DNA of 64,000 nucleotides from Phoronis australis (taxonomy: Eukaryota; Phoronida; Phoronidae). The translations under genes and the position numbers were made by a program. Positions 22,863 through 34,221 of this stretch are shown piece after piece. The stretch is from the NCBI GenBank assembly GCA_002633005.1, contig NMRA01000071.1:1073730-1137729 (forward strand). The letters run 5' to 3'. The notes under the pieces are model-generated. The model did not search any database. It was given only the letters and a program-made list of their open reading frames with translations, and was not told the origin of the DNA. The number at the start of each line of letters is the position of its first letter. Position 1 is the stretch's first letter.

Positions 22863-23599
22863 GTTGAAGTTTCGCAACTGGTGTGGATGCAATGCTTTAG
22901 CCCCGAATAACGTTTATTCGGGATTTTATGGATATCAAATCCAGACGTGGGCATAATTTTCCCAGAAACCCATTTTAATGTAAACCCAAAAAACGCTGAC
23001 ATATGCAACAGTTGAAAGCAGGTATAAAAATGGCCGTACCTTGAAGCCACGTCCACACCTTAATCTACATAACTCGTAGGGTTCTTCTTTCGACTTTCCT
23101 TTCGATGTTACGTCGACTATGGGACTCCTGTAACATCCATGAATTGTTCTTGGATGTACCCAATATTCTTGTTTCCCTGTAAGAAATGGCAGATGTTTAA
23201 TGCAAATCTTGGTTTATTTGCTTGTTGGTGCAATGTATTTTAGTCAATCTTTCCATCAAAACGTGTCAAATATCTTGTTGAAACACAATTTACTAAATAC
23301 CTTCCATATTAGTGGCTTTGTTATTAACTGTTTACTTGGGGAAATGAAATTTCTACAAGCACCTTGCCTTTTTCCCGTTTATTTCTCGAACTTATATCTC
23401 ATCTACATAAAACAGCACGTGTTTTGCTAATGGGTCGGAAACTTTTCTTTTTGCTTGAAATCAAACGCAAAATGGCGATTCGGATGCCATTTTCCATTAT
23501 TTAGTTTGTGAAGCCATAGCCCCGCTGTCTCTGGTTTGAATCATAATACGGGAATAGACATTTTTCACTGCCATTGGGATTAAGCAATGTTGGTGCAAT

Positions 23600-23772
23600 A
23601 CACTGTATCTCATTCACTCCCTTGCGATTATTCACAAGTAAGACCGAGCTCAGAGGAGTAGGAGACAACTTTGTGCAATACTCGAAAGTCAGTCAGTGGA
23701 GCCAGGATTTGAACCCAGGACTCCTAAGCAGGAGTCTGGAGCTTTAACCACTGAGCCACACTGTCTCCTCAT
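23600..23772 (-). mobile_element. tRNA-derived SINE
   Basis: The - strand reads AGTGTGGCTCAGTGGTTAAA (A box, plus-strand 23748-23758), an anticodon-arm-like CTCCAGACTCCTGCTTAGGAG, then the B box GGTTCAAATCC (plus-strand 23705-23715) and CTGGCTCCA. A non-tRNA body with GTTGTCTCCTACTCCTC follows, and the element fades before 23590. An intact tRNA is ruled out by the mispaired acceptor region and the long body. A tRNA head with pol III promoter boxes fused to a body is the usual SINE design. Confidence 0.75.
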
Positions 23773-26699
23773 AGAGTCTCTTAGTGGACCTTTCTGATGT
23801 TTGGCACATACATGAAAATAGATATTGTGCAGTGTGAACTGCTCTGCTCTAGTCGTTTCTCGCTTCCACTAAACATTATCAACAGGGCTCTTATGGTTAA
23901 CTAGGAGTTAAATGTTTTTGTTTGAAATCAGACGCCCGATGGATCTTGGCCAACATATGTTTCGTTTGCTGAGCTGTGGATCTCCTATCTCCGGATGGAT
24001 TTATCTTACGTTTCATCTATTAAGACCACTTGAAGAGCTGTCTAAAGTGAGGTACATGTATCTGTTATTACGTCAAGCGTTTCTCGCTCCATTACTTACA
24101 GAGTGAGGGCTGTCCTTTTAAACTAACTCCTCTTTGAATTTTTTTGGTCAACAATCACGTAGGTCGCGCTACAGGTGACATTATTGGGGATTAATAATTT
24201 AATACACCTGTAACATGGCATTTCTTCTTTAAAATGCTTAGCTTTTCACACTGAAACCTCGGAGTTCCTTTAAATGTTTTCTACAATTACTTCATTCATT
24301 TTTGTAATTTTCTGTGTGCAGATTGATGTAGAATTTGAGGGTGACCATTGAAATCTTCACATTCCTTCTACGGACTTTGAAGCCTGTTTAAGGATTGGTT
24401 CACCACAAGGGACCACCACAAAATATCTATCACCGCCCTGTCACAATTGTGTGAGAGAAGTATTTCTCTTTTTGAAGAAAAAAATATTTAAGTTTTTGGA
24501 CTGCGAAATGTTGAAAATAATAAATGATTGATTTTGAAATCTTAGATACATCACGTGATCAATAGAAAGGCCGGATGGGGGAGTTGTGGATCCCAGCTGC
24601 GCTCCATTCAATTTTTTCTTCACAATCTTCTTCTCTTTGACTGTCCATCCGTCGGCTATATTGACAGCCGCTTTGTTCGTGTGGTCCTCAGACACACTAT
24701 CTTATATTCATTTACTTATATTGAACTGAAATCATTGCCACGCTCGAGTTTTGCACTGTTGTCAGGTGTGCCACTGAAGTACTGTATTTGCGTTTCTCTC
24801 GTCGTTAGAGGTGTCGTCATCACCATTGTCATCTTCGGCCATGCAGCGGCGTTGTCACAGTGACGGCCAAACAGTTGTCATTGGCAGTCTTGTCTCACTG
24901 TAGTCTGTATAATTTAGTTGCTCACGAAATAGCCACTGAAGTTGTCCATTACATCGTCAGCGGCGAGTTGGCGATCGTTATAGAATGTTTGGGTAAACGT
25001 CGTGATGTTACGACGCTTGCTGTCACTCTCAGATTATCCGGTTTTTCGGGTTATTGACGCTAACAGTATCATAATAAGATATTTATGGTTGCCCTCCAAG
25101 AACAGAAAAATCTAGACAATTTAATTCAATGAAATTGTAACCAGGTAAAAGTTGTCAACATATAAATCAAATGGCGAAAACAAATGAACACTTGCATGAC
25201 AGTTGAAGACTGATCAGGATCACTGTACACCAAGTGGCGCGCAGGACTGTGACCAAGAACATCGCTGCAGATGGAAAGACACTGGGACCACGTGGACTGG
25301 AACAAAGTTGGGTCACAATTAGTTGTGTAGGTTCTTTCAAGTTCCTCACCTGCTTGAAATATGTGGATATCACATGGCACTTGCGAGTAGATCACGATGG
25401 AGCTCAAACTAATGTCTAGGAAATCCAAGTTTACATTTTGAAAGACACCATCGAATGAATATTTGATATATTGTAAGTGAGAACTTTGTCACTTCTACGG
25501 TTATTTATTCATCTCGCCACTCTGAAGTTTTCTTAGAGACTCAGAGTAACTTGTTATAATTTCTAGAGAAGAGCGGGCTTATTTGTAGTTGGATAGGACA
25601 CTCTCTAAATAGTTGGGGAAGATGCAATCGATTAGTTGGCGGAAGCTGTTTTAACGTGTACCAGTGTAAATTCCCTCCAATACACAGATGTAGGCAGATA
25701 ATTGTGCCTGGTCTGCTGAGAATGGTATCACGAAGCAAACATTTCACTATGCTTAACCGGAGTTACCCGACGAAAGGCGCCTCATTCTTTCCATATGCTC
25801 ACTAATAAATACACATTGCCGGTGTTCACGTCCATCCTGATTTGATGCAATTCTACAGTAGCTTCTACCAATGAATATAAAGTGAAACACCACCAATGGA
25901 GAATTCCACACGCCGGTAACATGTTTACGTACAACTTTTTTCAGTAAAGGCAGTTTGAAAGAACAAATTGTTGAATTAAAAGATGGAAACAATAAAAAAT
26001 GTAAAATTATGCTCATTCACCTTAACGTACTCTCTCCCTAAGTTTTGTGGAACGTGGCCATTGGTACATGTAGCTGCTCGTGGAAATATTTCCTAGACAT
26101 CGACAGCGCGTTTACAGTTCGTTATTTCAGACCATGTTCTTACGTGACTTTCCGATATTAACCACCATAGTTTAGCCAGAGAAGAATTGCGTGTAGTTAA
26201 GTCTCTTGAGAAAGTCATTCAGCGACATATGGTTGTAAAAGGTATAAAACGCGCAAAAATATCTATTGTAAAAGGTCGTGTATTCAAATAATTGTGGTTC
26301 GAGTTTGCTCTGGATCGAGGTTCGGGTACTTAGGGTAAGCGAGGTTTATAGGACGTGACCCACAGAAGGGATTTAGTTTCACGGGAGTTTCTCCCCGAAA
26401 TGCTACCTTTTGTAAGTTACTTTCTCGAAAAGCGTTCTGTTTGGTGAAATGTCTTTTTCGAATACCGCTATCGCAAAGAGTGCAAGTTTTCCCAGAATAA
26501 AACTGCAAAAGAGTGCCCATTTTTATCCACGATGTGTAATTGAATGGGTGTGCTATTCCTTATTCTTGGTTCAAAGCTGTGTCATTAAAAACTACAGTCT
26601 TCCTTTTCTAAACTAAATTATGTAACGGTGTTGCAAAAATGGCATTCTAACGTTATTCTCCTGCTAAGGGTGTGGAGCAATCTTTAGCGACAGCTTTCG
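23773..26699. other. Mostly non-coding stretch with weak exon-like frames
   Basis: On the - strand, 24862-24780 (MAEDDNGDDDTSNDE) and 24695-24545 (VNIADGWTVKEKKIVKKK) look protein-like but are unlinked and unrecognised. 25428 down to a CAG|GTGAGG donor near 25347 could be a first exon (MDFLDISLSSIVIYS). Support is too weak to call genes. 26075-26250 resembles the repeat body at 21.6 kb. Confidence 0.35.
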
Positions 26700-28460
26700 G
26701 CTCCATGAAATATTGCGTCACTTATTGTTCACTTTCTATTTTCGCCGATTCTTCAATCAACTGTTCTTCTTACACCAGGATGCGTACACGTCACAACAAA
26801 TTATCTGAACTGGTTTCACTTCATTTTAAGTTTTAGATATTTGATACTGAAAGACCGAATTTCAGACTTACATTTGCTACTCCCAAGCACAGGCGCTTGG
26901 GTTTATCGCAAATGACGTCACTCAATAATCTATATAAGAAAACATAAAGGTTGGACACTTAAACTTTGCCAAGCCGAGGCTCCCAACTTCAACCGTCCAG
27001 AATCCAAATAAAATCTGCGTGCACCTCCCTCAGTCTAGTGTTGCATAAACCTTCGAAGCCTTATCTTTCCTAGATCCCATTAACTGACTTCGTGAGTGGT
27101 GAATTGGCGATGGAATTTCCAAAACAATCTCAAAACTCTGAATTCAAGGACCTGAAATAGTAAACATGGCGGATTTCAGTTGTGCTTGAACTTGTACGCC
27201 TGACGTAGGTGAAACTTCGAGTTTGAGCAAGCAACTTATATTTCAAATTCAATAATACTAATCCAAAACTCAACTAATTGAGAATGTTAAAGTTAGTATT
27301 TTAATGATTATTTGTAACTTTATTCCACTGACGGCTCATTTTAGCCCTTAACTTAGAATTTTATTGCATAAACTGGCGTATCTTGTTTCTCATCTTGACA
27401 TCACGCACTTTTTTGATTGAAGCACAACACACACTCGGCCAGGAAACGCAGTCCGTGCATGTATTACAATGCGCGTGGCCGAAGAGTTAACTCAATGCTT
27501 TTGGCCGAAAGTAAAACATTCATAAGAAATCACAGTACACAAAAAACTTCGCATATCAATACAGTATCAGGATAATTCATATTTGACATAAATATGTGAG
27601 TAATTACATTTATTTGGCAATAAAGTGCTCTCTGCTTCTCATGATCAAGTAGTCGATGGATTGACGGCGAAAGCCGCGCGAAATTAGATTTTCGGATTTA
27701 GCTCGGGAGCTTCCGTCAAAACCCGGATGTGCGAAGACCGTCTGCCATCATATAATATTATAGTCTATGCTGCCATGACATCACGGAATTAGGTCCTTGA
27801 ATTTGTGATTTCGACATTCTTTTGGCATTTTGTCGCCAAATCACCACTCGAAGGCAATTTGAAGAGATCAAAGGACAGAAGGTATTCTAAGAGTTGTTCG
27901 ATGCTAGTTTCGTGGAGTTCCACGCACATTTGAGTAGAAAATTTTTAGGAAACAGATTTCGAGTGTCCAACCTTTATGTTTTCTTATATATATTATTGAG
28001 TGACGTCATTTGCGATAAACCCAAGCGCCTGTGCTCCCAAGCTATCATCATCTCTAGAGCGACATCGCAAAAAATTAGGAAATGGCGCGTTCGTGTGAGA
28101 CGAGCGTACTGTTTTCAAAATGACGACATACTTTTCATTGTTGGAAAGGCGTAGAGTTACGCAAGAAACTAGCGTTTATTGCATTGTTTTTTCACTTGAA
28201 CGGCTGCAACGGACAAGATGACTGTCCGTTGATTCCTATATTTCCATGTACCCCGTAAGGTCTGTTGCTTTACATGTGGATTCTGTACAAGTATAACGGC
28301 GAGGTGGTGAGAGAACTACCCTGGCAGTGTGCAGTTTCGGGGTCAAGGGAAGAAATACACACCGTGGTACCTAGCTGTATTTTGACGACAGTCTTCGTAC
28401 AACTACATGTAGCTGGCTGGCTAGCAATTCCCCATCTGCAAATCCCGTCATAAGCGTGGA
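26700..28460 (-). repeat. Dispersed repeat copy A, interrupted by a transposon
   Basis: Read on the - strand, 28460-28034 and then 26887-26700 align consecutively with 36490-37080. Shared blocks include AAGACWGTCGTCAAAATACAGC, TTTCTTGCGTAACTCT, AAAACAGTACGCTCGT, GATGATGATAGCTTGG, then GAAATGAAACCAGTTC-like and GAAGAATCGGCRAAAA. The break falls at GCTTGGGAG, where the 1.15-kb element inserted. No protein is recognised. Both copies are open from LKTVRS through RDDDSL/GDDDSL, so the ancestral sequence may have coded. Confidence 0.75.
26888..28033. mobile_element. 1146-bp non-autonomous DNA transposon with long TIRs and 8-bp TSD
   Basis: It is flanked by CTCCCAAG at 26880-26887 and 28034-28041. 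Both ends start CACAGGCGCTTGGGTTTATC and then GCAAATGACGTCACTCAATAA. The inverted similarity continues, with interruptions, for about 270 bp to AATTCAAGGACCT (27148 and complement at 27800). The interior lacks coding capacity. Eight-bp duplications are made by hAT, P and some other superfamilies; the CA...TG termini fit either, and I do not assign one. The related repeat at 36.9 kb is uninterrupted at this spot, confirming the boundaries. Confidence 0.9.
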
Positions 28461-29427
28461 GGTACTCTACAAATTGTCGCATAATAAGTCGAGAACCCAT
28501 ACATGTAAACACTTTCACTGGCATACCCACAAGTAATTTGATCAGAGTCATATTTACAGTACTTTTGAGTTAGGCCTACGGACTTCGAACCCTGTTGGGC
28601 TTTGTTTCCCTATTAAGATGGAGTCTGCTCCCGGTTGGCGAAGTAACACTTCTACAAGTTTCGGAAAATTTGATGATCGAACCGGTTGAAGACGTCAAGT
28701 CGACATTGACCTACCTTTTGAACTTTGCATGTCAGAGGTCGCTGTTTAAGTAGTGCGGGAGGTGAATACGGAAAACATTATTTCATGGCCCTATTTCCCT
28801 CCACAGATTCAACGCGCGTGGTATAAAATCCCATGAAACTACATTCTATATCCAATAACATATCAAAACTTACCTAAGTCCGTATTTGGAGTGCGTGATT
28901 ACTTGTAATACATCGTAAGCAAACGTGATTCGATCGTCGCGCGTTTTATCACATCTGTGACTTGATAACACGGGCAATTCGTGACAAAGCTACGATTGTG
29001 GAGCCCGTTTCTGTCTAAACTTTGTTTGAAATCGAACCAACTTGAACTGAACAAAATTGAGTTAACCGTATTTTTTAAATTTGTTAAAAAAACCTCTCCG
29101 TTACTTTCAACTACACAGAACACAGAATGTGTTCGTTGGTCCAAAGATATCAATAAACCTTTTTGAGAGGTCTTGATTTTTGACACTTTAAGCAAATTGA
29201 GCAAAGATTGATTAATAGTGCAGGGCGTGTGTCCACTTATGTCTTGAACCTAGTTAAAATAAAACTGATCACGGACAGTTTGTGGTAAGAAGAACAATGA
29301 ATAATATCCGGACATGATGCCATGTACAATGACTTTAAGTATAAATAGATCGAAGAACCGCAAAGGTTCTTAGTGTTCTTCTTCAAAGCAAAAATCATTT
29401 CTCAAAAGCACGCAAGTACCAACTTGG
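28461..29427. other. Non-coding stretch
   Basis: No gene was recognised. 28732-28805 (AGTGCGGGAGGTGAATACG, then ATGGCCCTATTTCCCTC) recurs at 44755-44815 and is a short dispersed repeat. Confidence 0.5.
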
Positions 29428-29450
29428 TTGTACATGTACATGTACATGTA
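29428..29450. repeat. (TACATG)n microsatellite
   Basis: About four TACATG units. This is a local expansion of the TACATGTA palindrome that is dispersed throughout the window. Confidence 0.9.
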
Positions 29451-29713
29451 CGAAATATGGCACTAGCTGTCTTATAACTATTCATGGGCTTAAACAGCGT
29501 GTGCTATTTTTGAAGAGGCACACTAACTCGGTTACCAACAACAATATTTACATTATGAAACAACATAGCATTTTTGTCAAACGTAAATGCAAAGTGACAA
29601 TAAAACAACACATTTCAGTTTGAAATAGTGTAGTGAATCCATCTACATGTATACGCGATATCTCTGCCATTGTTTTCTTTGGACCATTAATGGTTTATAC
29701 ATGTACATGGGAA

Positions 29714-29856
29714 TTTAAAGGCGAAGGCAACATTTTTCAATGTCATTTTGAGCAAAAATAAGGTTGGTTGGTTATCCTAGACATATTTTCCACTTAATTA
29801 CAGCTTTTCGTAATTTTAAAAATTACTCGTCCGCTACTCCTGAAGTGACGTATTAG
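29714..29856 (+). repeat. Left terminal inverted repeat of the THAP/P2X7-like element
   Basis: It pairs with 726-871 of copy 1. Matching blocks are GGCGAAGGCAAC, AAGGTTGGTTGGTTATCC, GACATATTTTCCACTTAATT, GCTTTTCGTAATT, ATTACTCGTC and GAAGTGACGT. Confidence 0.9.
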
Positions 29857-30052
29857 GAGGCGAGCGTTTCCCGCCACTTGGTTTTGCGTTGACTTTACCG
29901 TGCGAATCTGTTCTATTCTACTTTTGTTTTGTGCTGTTTTTCAACAATTGTAACCACCACTTTCCATCGGTGAGTATTTTGCGGAAAGATAGGTTAGTAG
30001 AGAACTGAACTACGTTGGATTAAGGGATTGTTTAGTGTTTCGTAAGCTGAAA

Positions 30053-30435
30053 ATGGCTGGAGTCGGTGACCGTATCACAGTGACAGTAGTGTGAGTGACG
30101 GAGACCTTGTTCACAGCAGTGGTGACCAAGACTTTTTTCACGGACATTCAGTGGGTGGGTACATGTTTGCGCCCGAGTATAACGAGGCAGAGTATGCACA
30201 GGCACAGGCAGCTGTTGAGAGAAACGAGGCGGCTACTGAGGACAGACGTGGTGACACATATTGGTGCAACTGCACTGTGTGCGTTGTTATGCCTACCTCA
30301 ATGGAATGCTTGTGCTGCTCAGAGTTCGACAAGGCCAAGCCACTACTGGACATGGTTAAGTGGACCTCCGGCATACCACGGACAGAGGAAGAACTGTCCC
30401 ACCTGCCAGAGTGTCCCGTGACACACTCCCACTGA
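30053..30435 (+). CDS. P2X7 C-terminal (ballast) domain-like protein
   Basis: The frame ending at 30435 contains GYMFAPEYNEAEYAQ, then WCNCTVCVVMPT and ECLCCSEF (residues about 56-80). This is the cysteine cluster W-C-x-C-x2-C-x2-M-P-T-x3-E-C-x-C-C found in the intracellular ballast domain of the P2X7 receptor and in many stand-alone invertebrate proteins. There it builds a zinc-binding site. No ion-channel part is present. The family is cytoplasmic/nuclear and its function outside P2X7 is unknown. An ATG at 30053 (MAGVGDR) is one frame off and ends at a TGA near 30092; the cysteine frame has no ATG before 30162 (GYMF), so a 1-nt loss or a short intron is likely. It converges with the THAP gene. 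Confidence 0.75.
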
Positions 30436-30460
30436 ATGGTAACCTGAGCACCCAAACTGC

Positions 30461-31132
30461 TTACATCGTGTCATGTGACTCCCTCGCCACACACCTTCTA
30501 AGTATCTCCAACACTTTAGACAAGTCCACAATAAACTTATAAATGTTTGGCTCACCGATCTGTTCACTGGACTACGAACTGTCCTCTTCACTGGGTGTCG
30601 AACTGAGCCTGTAATCACTCCCACTACTCAATATCGCTGCAGGGCTGCTTAGAGGCTCAGGGCTGGAGAAAACAGCACAAAGCAAATCACCACTGGTTCC
30701 AGGAATTGCACGCTCTGGGGTACGTTCGGAAGCACGGGTGACAGTAGATGAAATGCCTCCACTGGCTCCAGTCCTGGCCACAGCTAGCGAGGCTTCTCGC
30801 TTCACAAACGCACTTCTCGGGGGTGGAGACGGGGCACTGCCGGGAATCAACACAGACGGAATGGCATCCTTCTTCAGACGTTGTTTCGCAGGGACCTTCA
30901 TCAGTTCAGCGTACAAATCCCTTTCGTAATCGGATGGCAGAAAGTGCTAGCCACACACACGGTAATTCTTCACTTCTTTGTACGTTTCGTGGACGGGTAG
31001 CGCTGTGTTCTTCTCACGAACGAGCCAAGTACGGCGAAGTGTGTCATCCATCGGAAAGCGATGCAAAGATACTCCCAAAGCGAGCGTGAGCCGATAATTA
31101 GTACATCCCAGTACGCAGAAACAGTGTGGCAT
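30461..31132 (-). pseudogene. THAP-domain protein gene, copy 2, with two in-frame stops
   Basis: Start MPHCFCVLGC at 31132. The frame is about 88% like copy 1 and carries the THAP C2CH scaffold. A stop (TAG) at 30947-30949 replaces the Lys between VCG and HF that copy 1 keeps. The frame then runs on through DAIPSVLIPG, PSPPPRSAF and GSDYRLSSTPSEEDSS to a second stop at 30572-30574 (TCG in copy 1), and finally to 30461. The ancestral protein was thus about 223 residues: an N-terminal THAP domain and an acidic, Ser/Pro-rich tail. Copy 1 is broken elsewhere (frameshift at 179-183). Confidence 0.8.
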
Positions 31133-31282
31133 GTTGACTGACTAGTAAATGAAAGCAAACGACGACGGAACTTAACACAACCGAGGTATAACAATGACTG
31201 ACTCGGCAGCTCTCACAGTCAGACTATATGAAAAGAAATTGGCTCGAAATGCTTGCCTCCTAAAACGTCACTTCCGGAGTAA

Positions 31283-32040
31283 TAAAAAAGAAGATATTAA
31301 AAGAAAGACAACATGATTTAATAATAATAATAAATATTTAATAAACAATTAATAATGAATAGGGCGCCACCAGTAGTTAAGTACGTATACCAAATTTCGA
31401 TTTATGCAACAGCCAATAGATGGAATTTCGTAACACATTGTTTGTGCACATATATATGCACATACAAACACACAAATACACATGTATATGTGAACAACAT
31501 AGATAGTCTGGTCTGGGGATATTGAATGCAAGTTTGCTGAACAGAAAGAATATAATTAAATTGATTTCTTAAAACTATTTTAAAGTCACCAATGCCATCA
31601 AAAGGGGGAGCTTTCTATAAAAAGGAACCGCTGTAAGAAAATGATTTTTCCAGTTTCGTTACAGGCTTTCAGATGACAGTGAGACCATAGTGCTATAGCG
31701 ACTGGCAGAAATAGTGAACTTAGCACTTAGGCACATTTAATTTGAAAAAAGACGTCTATTACCGATTTTCTATATAGTCTAGTGACATCGTTCACTTCAA
31801 GTTTGTAATGAAATGGCAGTGACATGAAATGTGTGGGACAAGAGTGCAAGTAGTAATGATTGTGAAGGTTCCAGGATGAGGAGGGGGTGGCATCTTTGGT
31901 CCCACAAATAATTACAAAGCGCGACTATATTCATACAGCGAGGGCTGCATGTATAACAAAAGCAACTCAAAGCGTTTAAATTCGCCTACAAATACACCAC
32001 AGTCAGTGTGCTTCAAGGAGTGTTTATTTCTATCAAGAAT
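31283..32040. other. AT-rich non-coding stretch with TAA and TG simple repeats
   Basis: 31318-31360 is (TAA)-rich. 31440-31495 is an imperfect CA/TATG-rich tract. No gene is present. Confidence 0.6.
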
Positions 32041-33400
32041 GGCCACTAATTTGCGCAGAACATGACAAATAAATCCGAAAACGGGGGCATGTCATCGTTT
32101 ATTAAGAGAAAAGTATTTACTAAACTTTAAAAGGACTTCGAAGCACTTCAGAGAAACAAAGGAAAACGGAATATAAATGAATTGCCACAAGGATGCTCAA
32201 CGTTCCTTGACTGCGTCTGAAAGTCCTCGTCTTCAGTTGTCCACTCTATATAGATACACTTGCTCATTCTAACTTCATGTAATAAAGACACAGCATTGGA
32301 TTTAGGCGATGGAGCCATGGACGCTAAAAGACAAAACGACCCCTAGGAGGTGCCACAGTAATCGAAGTCGTCAGAAAATCAATGCAACCGCCCTCTTGAC
32401 ACGAAGAACATGCAAGTCAATTTTCACAATCATCCTTACAGTGGTTTGGATGATAGAGGTGCGGGCGACAAAACAGACTATAAAACAGTAAAGATGACGA
32501 CTAGATGCCGCAAAACACATTGAATCCATCTGAAAACGGAATCCTACATTTGCCTTTTAGTACAAAGTTGCTTATTAAAATTTATAAAAAAGCCGTCAAG
32601 GAACTTTAGAGAAACAGATGAAATCAGAAAAAAATTAATTAGACAGAGGGTTTTGTCGAATCCGTCTGAAAGTCGTCGTCGTTGGCTGTCAGCTCCATAT
32701 AATAGATTTGCTAATCAAATAAAGATCGTGCTTTGAGTTTAGGAGTCACAGCTGTGTGCGCAATACGAACAGAACTGTCATTAGTGGGCGCAGTAAAAAT
32801 GACACTATGTGGCGCAAAATACATCAAATAAATTCGAAAATCGGGGGATATAGCGTCATCTCACCAACTTATGCTGATGTGCCAATTTTCATGGAAATCT
32901 GTTGAGAACATTCGAATATACAGAAGATTACAAAAGAAACGAAAATTGCCAGAAATTAGGGGAACAACGGTAATCCGATCCCTCCAAAAGCCATCGTGCA
33001 AAGCGTTAAGGAGATAGGAGCAAAAGCGCAAAAACAAACAAAAACGCCACAAAGAGGCGCCAAAGTGGTCAAAGTCGTCGCAAAATCATCGTCATCCTAA
33101 TTAAAACCTACCTGTATATGTCAACTTTCATAATCACCCTTAAGGTAGTTTGGCTCATAGAAGGGAAGACGTCCAAAAACAGACTCGGAAAGTGTACAAA
33201 ATATCTCAAATCCACCTGAATACCCGTTGAGGACATAAAATACAGAGGAAAGTGCAAAACTGAAATTGACGGTAGGGTATACACCGGCATTCAGACAAGT
33301 TGGAAATTCGTCGTCATTCGTCGACAACTTCACAGGAACACATCTTCCAAATCTCATCAAGACCCTGTGAGGATTCAAGAGAAACAGCTGCAAATGGCGG
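32040..33400. repeat. Degenerate long tandem repeat
   Basis: Similar segments recur in order. GGTGCCACAGTAATCGAAGTC (32349) resembles GGCGCCAAAGTGGTCAAAGTC (33055). CAATTTTCACAATCATCCTTACAG (32416) resembles 33121-33143. GAAAACGGGGGCATGTCATC (32076) resembles GAAAATCGGGGGATATAGCGTC (32836). RTCTGAAAGTCSTCGTCKT occurs at 32215 and 32662. The unit is roughly 450-700 bp with internal duplication. AAGTCGTCGNAAAATC motifs recur. No protein family is recognised. Confidence 0.5.
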
Positions 33401-34221
33401 ACACTGCACAACGGACGCCCAGACAGAGATGGCGGCAATATGCAGTCACGAAAAAAACACGTGGGCAATCAACAATGTTTTGCTCAGAGCAGTCCATATT
33501 GCACACTTTATATTATGTAGCATGTGACTAGAATATATATAGCTTTAACTTTCATCAGGTTTGGGTATGGAAAATCATATTTGTGATTTTTTCGAGGAAC
33601 TGTATATTTGGTTCCAGGGGCGGATCTAGAATTTTAAGTTGTGGAGGGGCAGGCCAGAGTTTTAGCCAGGATTTTGCCCTTCAGATATTTGCACCCTCCA
33701 ACTACATGTACCAAGTGGAATCTGATAATTTTAAGGGGGCATGACCCCTTTGCACCCCCCCTTCTTAAATCCACCACTGGTTTCACGACGGTGCGTTTCA
33801 GTGTAAAGAACTGTTGGCAATATCCGCTTGATCAGCCACACAGAAAGAATTCTGATTGCATTAGGCAATTTGTGCCATTTTTCATTGGTTTTCTGTATTA
33901 GTGTGCACCTTAAAAGCTGTTTCTGTTTGACAATTCCCATAGAGAGGTGTAAGTAAAATGTTCCGTTGTATAAAGCGTCCTTCTTCCAATTATTTGAACA
34001 TTGGCATCCAGGTAATGGCCCCGATCGTTGTATTCAAACATTTGCAGGTACACTGTAAATTCAATTATCTTGTTTTTTCTCAAACATGCATAATTGCCAT
34101 TTTCGGGAAATTGTAAATCGTAATCTCCTCATTGCAAGAAGATTAAATTGGTTGTTTGTATCTCTGAACATTGTGCAATTATACAGGTAAAACAAGATGT
34201 TGAATAATTTTTAGACCTGTA
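33292..34221 (+). repeat. Direct tandem duplication, unit 1 (930 bp)
   Basis: It runs from CAGACAAGTTGG to TTTTTAGACCTGTA and is repeated at 34223 after a single N. The first roughly 400 bases appear identical. Later differences are small indels (C-run length, TTCAATTATCTTG versus TATATTGG) and a few substitutions. It contains one hAT-like element (33615-33779). It has no gene. Confidence 0.9.
33615..33779 (+). repeat. hAT-like short element, best-preserved copy
   Basis: Starts CAGGGGCGGATCTAGAATTT, has AGGCCAGAGTTTTAGCCAGG and GGGCATGACCCCTTTGCACC, and ends TAAATCCACCACTG. It is 165 bp and non-coding. Terminal CAG...CTG fits hAT; the flanking octamers (TTTGGTTC, GTTTCACG) do not match exactly. 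Confidence 0.65.

Larger units (their letters stand above)
29714..31282. mobile_element. TIR transposon carrying P2X7-like and THAP genes (copy 2)
   Basis: The left end lies next to TTTAA at 29714, with terminal AGGCGAAGGCAAC. Its first 145 bases are the inverted complement of the right terminus of copy 1 (726-871), including AAGGTTGGTTGGTTATCC. Inside are a P2X7-like ORF on + and a THAP ORF on -, ending 26 bp apart. The right end is lost: similarity to copy 1 stops at CTTCCGGAGTA (31282) and unrelated AT-rich DNA follows. An intact element should be about 1.7 kb. No DDE transposase is present, so it is probably non-autonomous, or the transposase is unlike those I know. Confidence 0.85.

Noticed and set aside
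23690-23772. A functional tRNA gene
   Set aside because: The A and B boxes are good but the acceptor arm does not pair and a SINE body follows, so I call a tRNA-derived SINE.
24441-24862. Coding segments on - strand (MAEDDNGDDD..., VSEDHTNKAAVNIADGW...)
   Set aside because: Acidic and basic low-complexity composition, stops between them, nothing recognised.
25126-25428. First exon of a host gene (- strand, MDFLDISLSS...)
   Set aside because: A donor-like CAG|GTGAGG is present but there is no downstream partner or family match.
30053-30435. A P2X receptor channel gene
   Set aside because: Only the cytoplasmic cysteine cluster is present; there are no transmembrane segments or ectodomain.
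29714-31282. P-element-type transposase because of the THAP domain
   Set aside because: The THAP protein is only about 223 residues, with no RNase H-like/DDE domain, and the ends show TTAA rather than 8-bp duplications.
33121-33468. 115-codon - strand frame, repeated at 34.2 kb
   Set aside because: It lies within the degenerate repeat and duplicated unit; the apparent conservation is due to the recent (or false) duplication.
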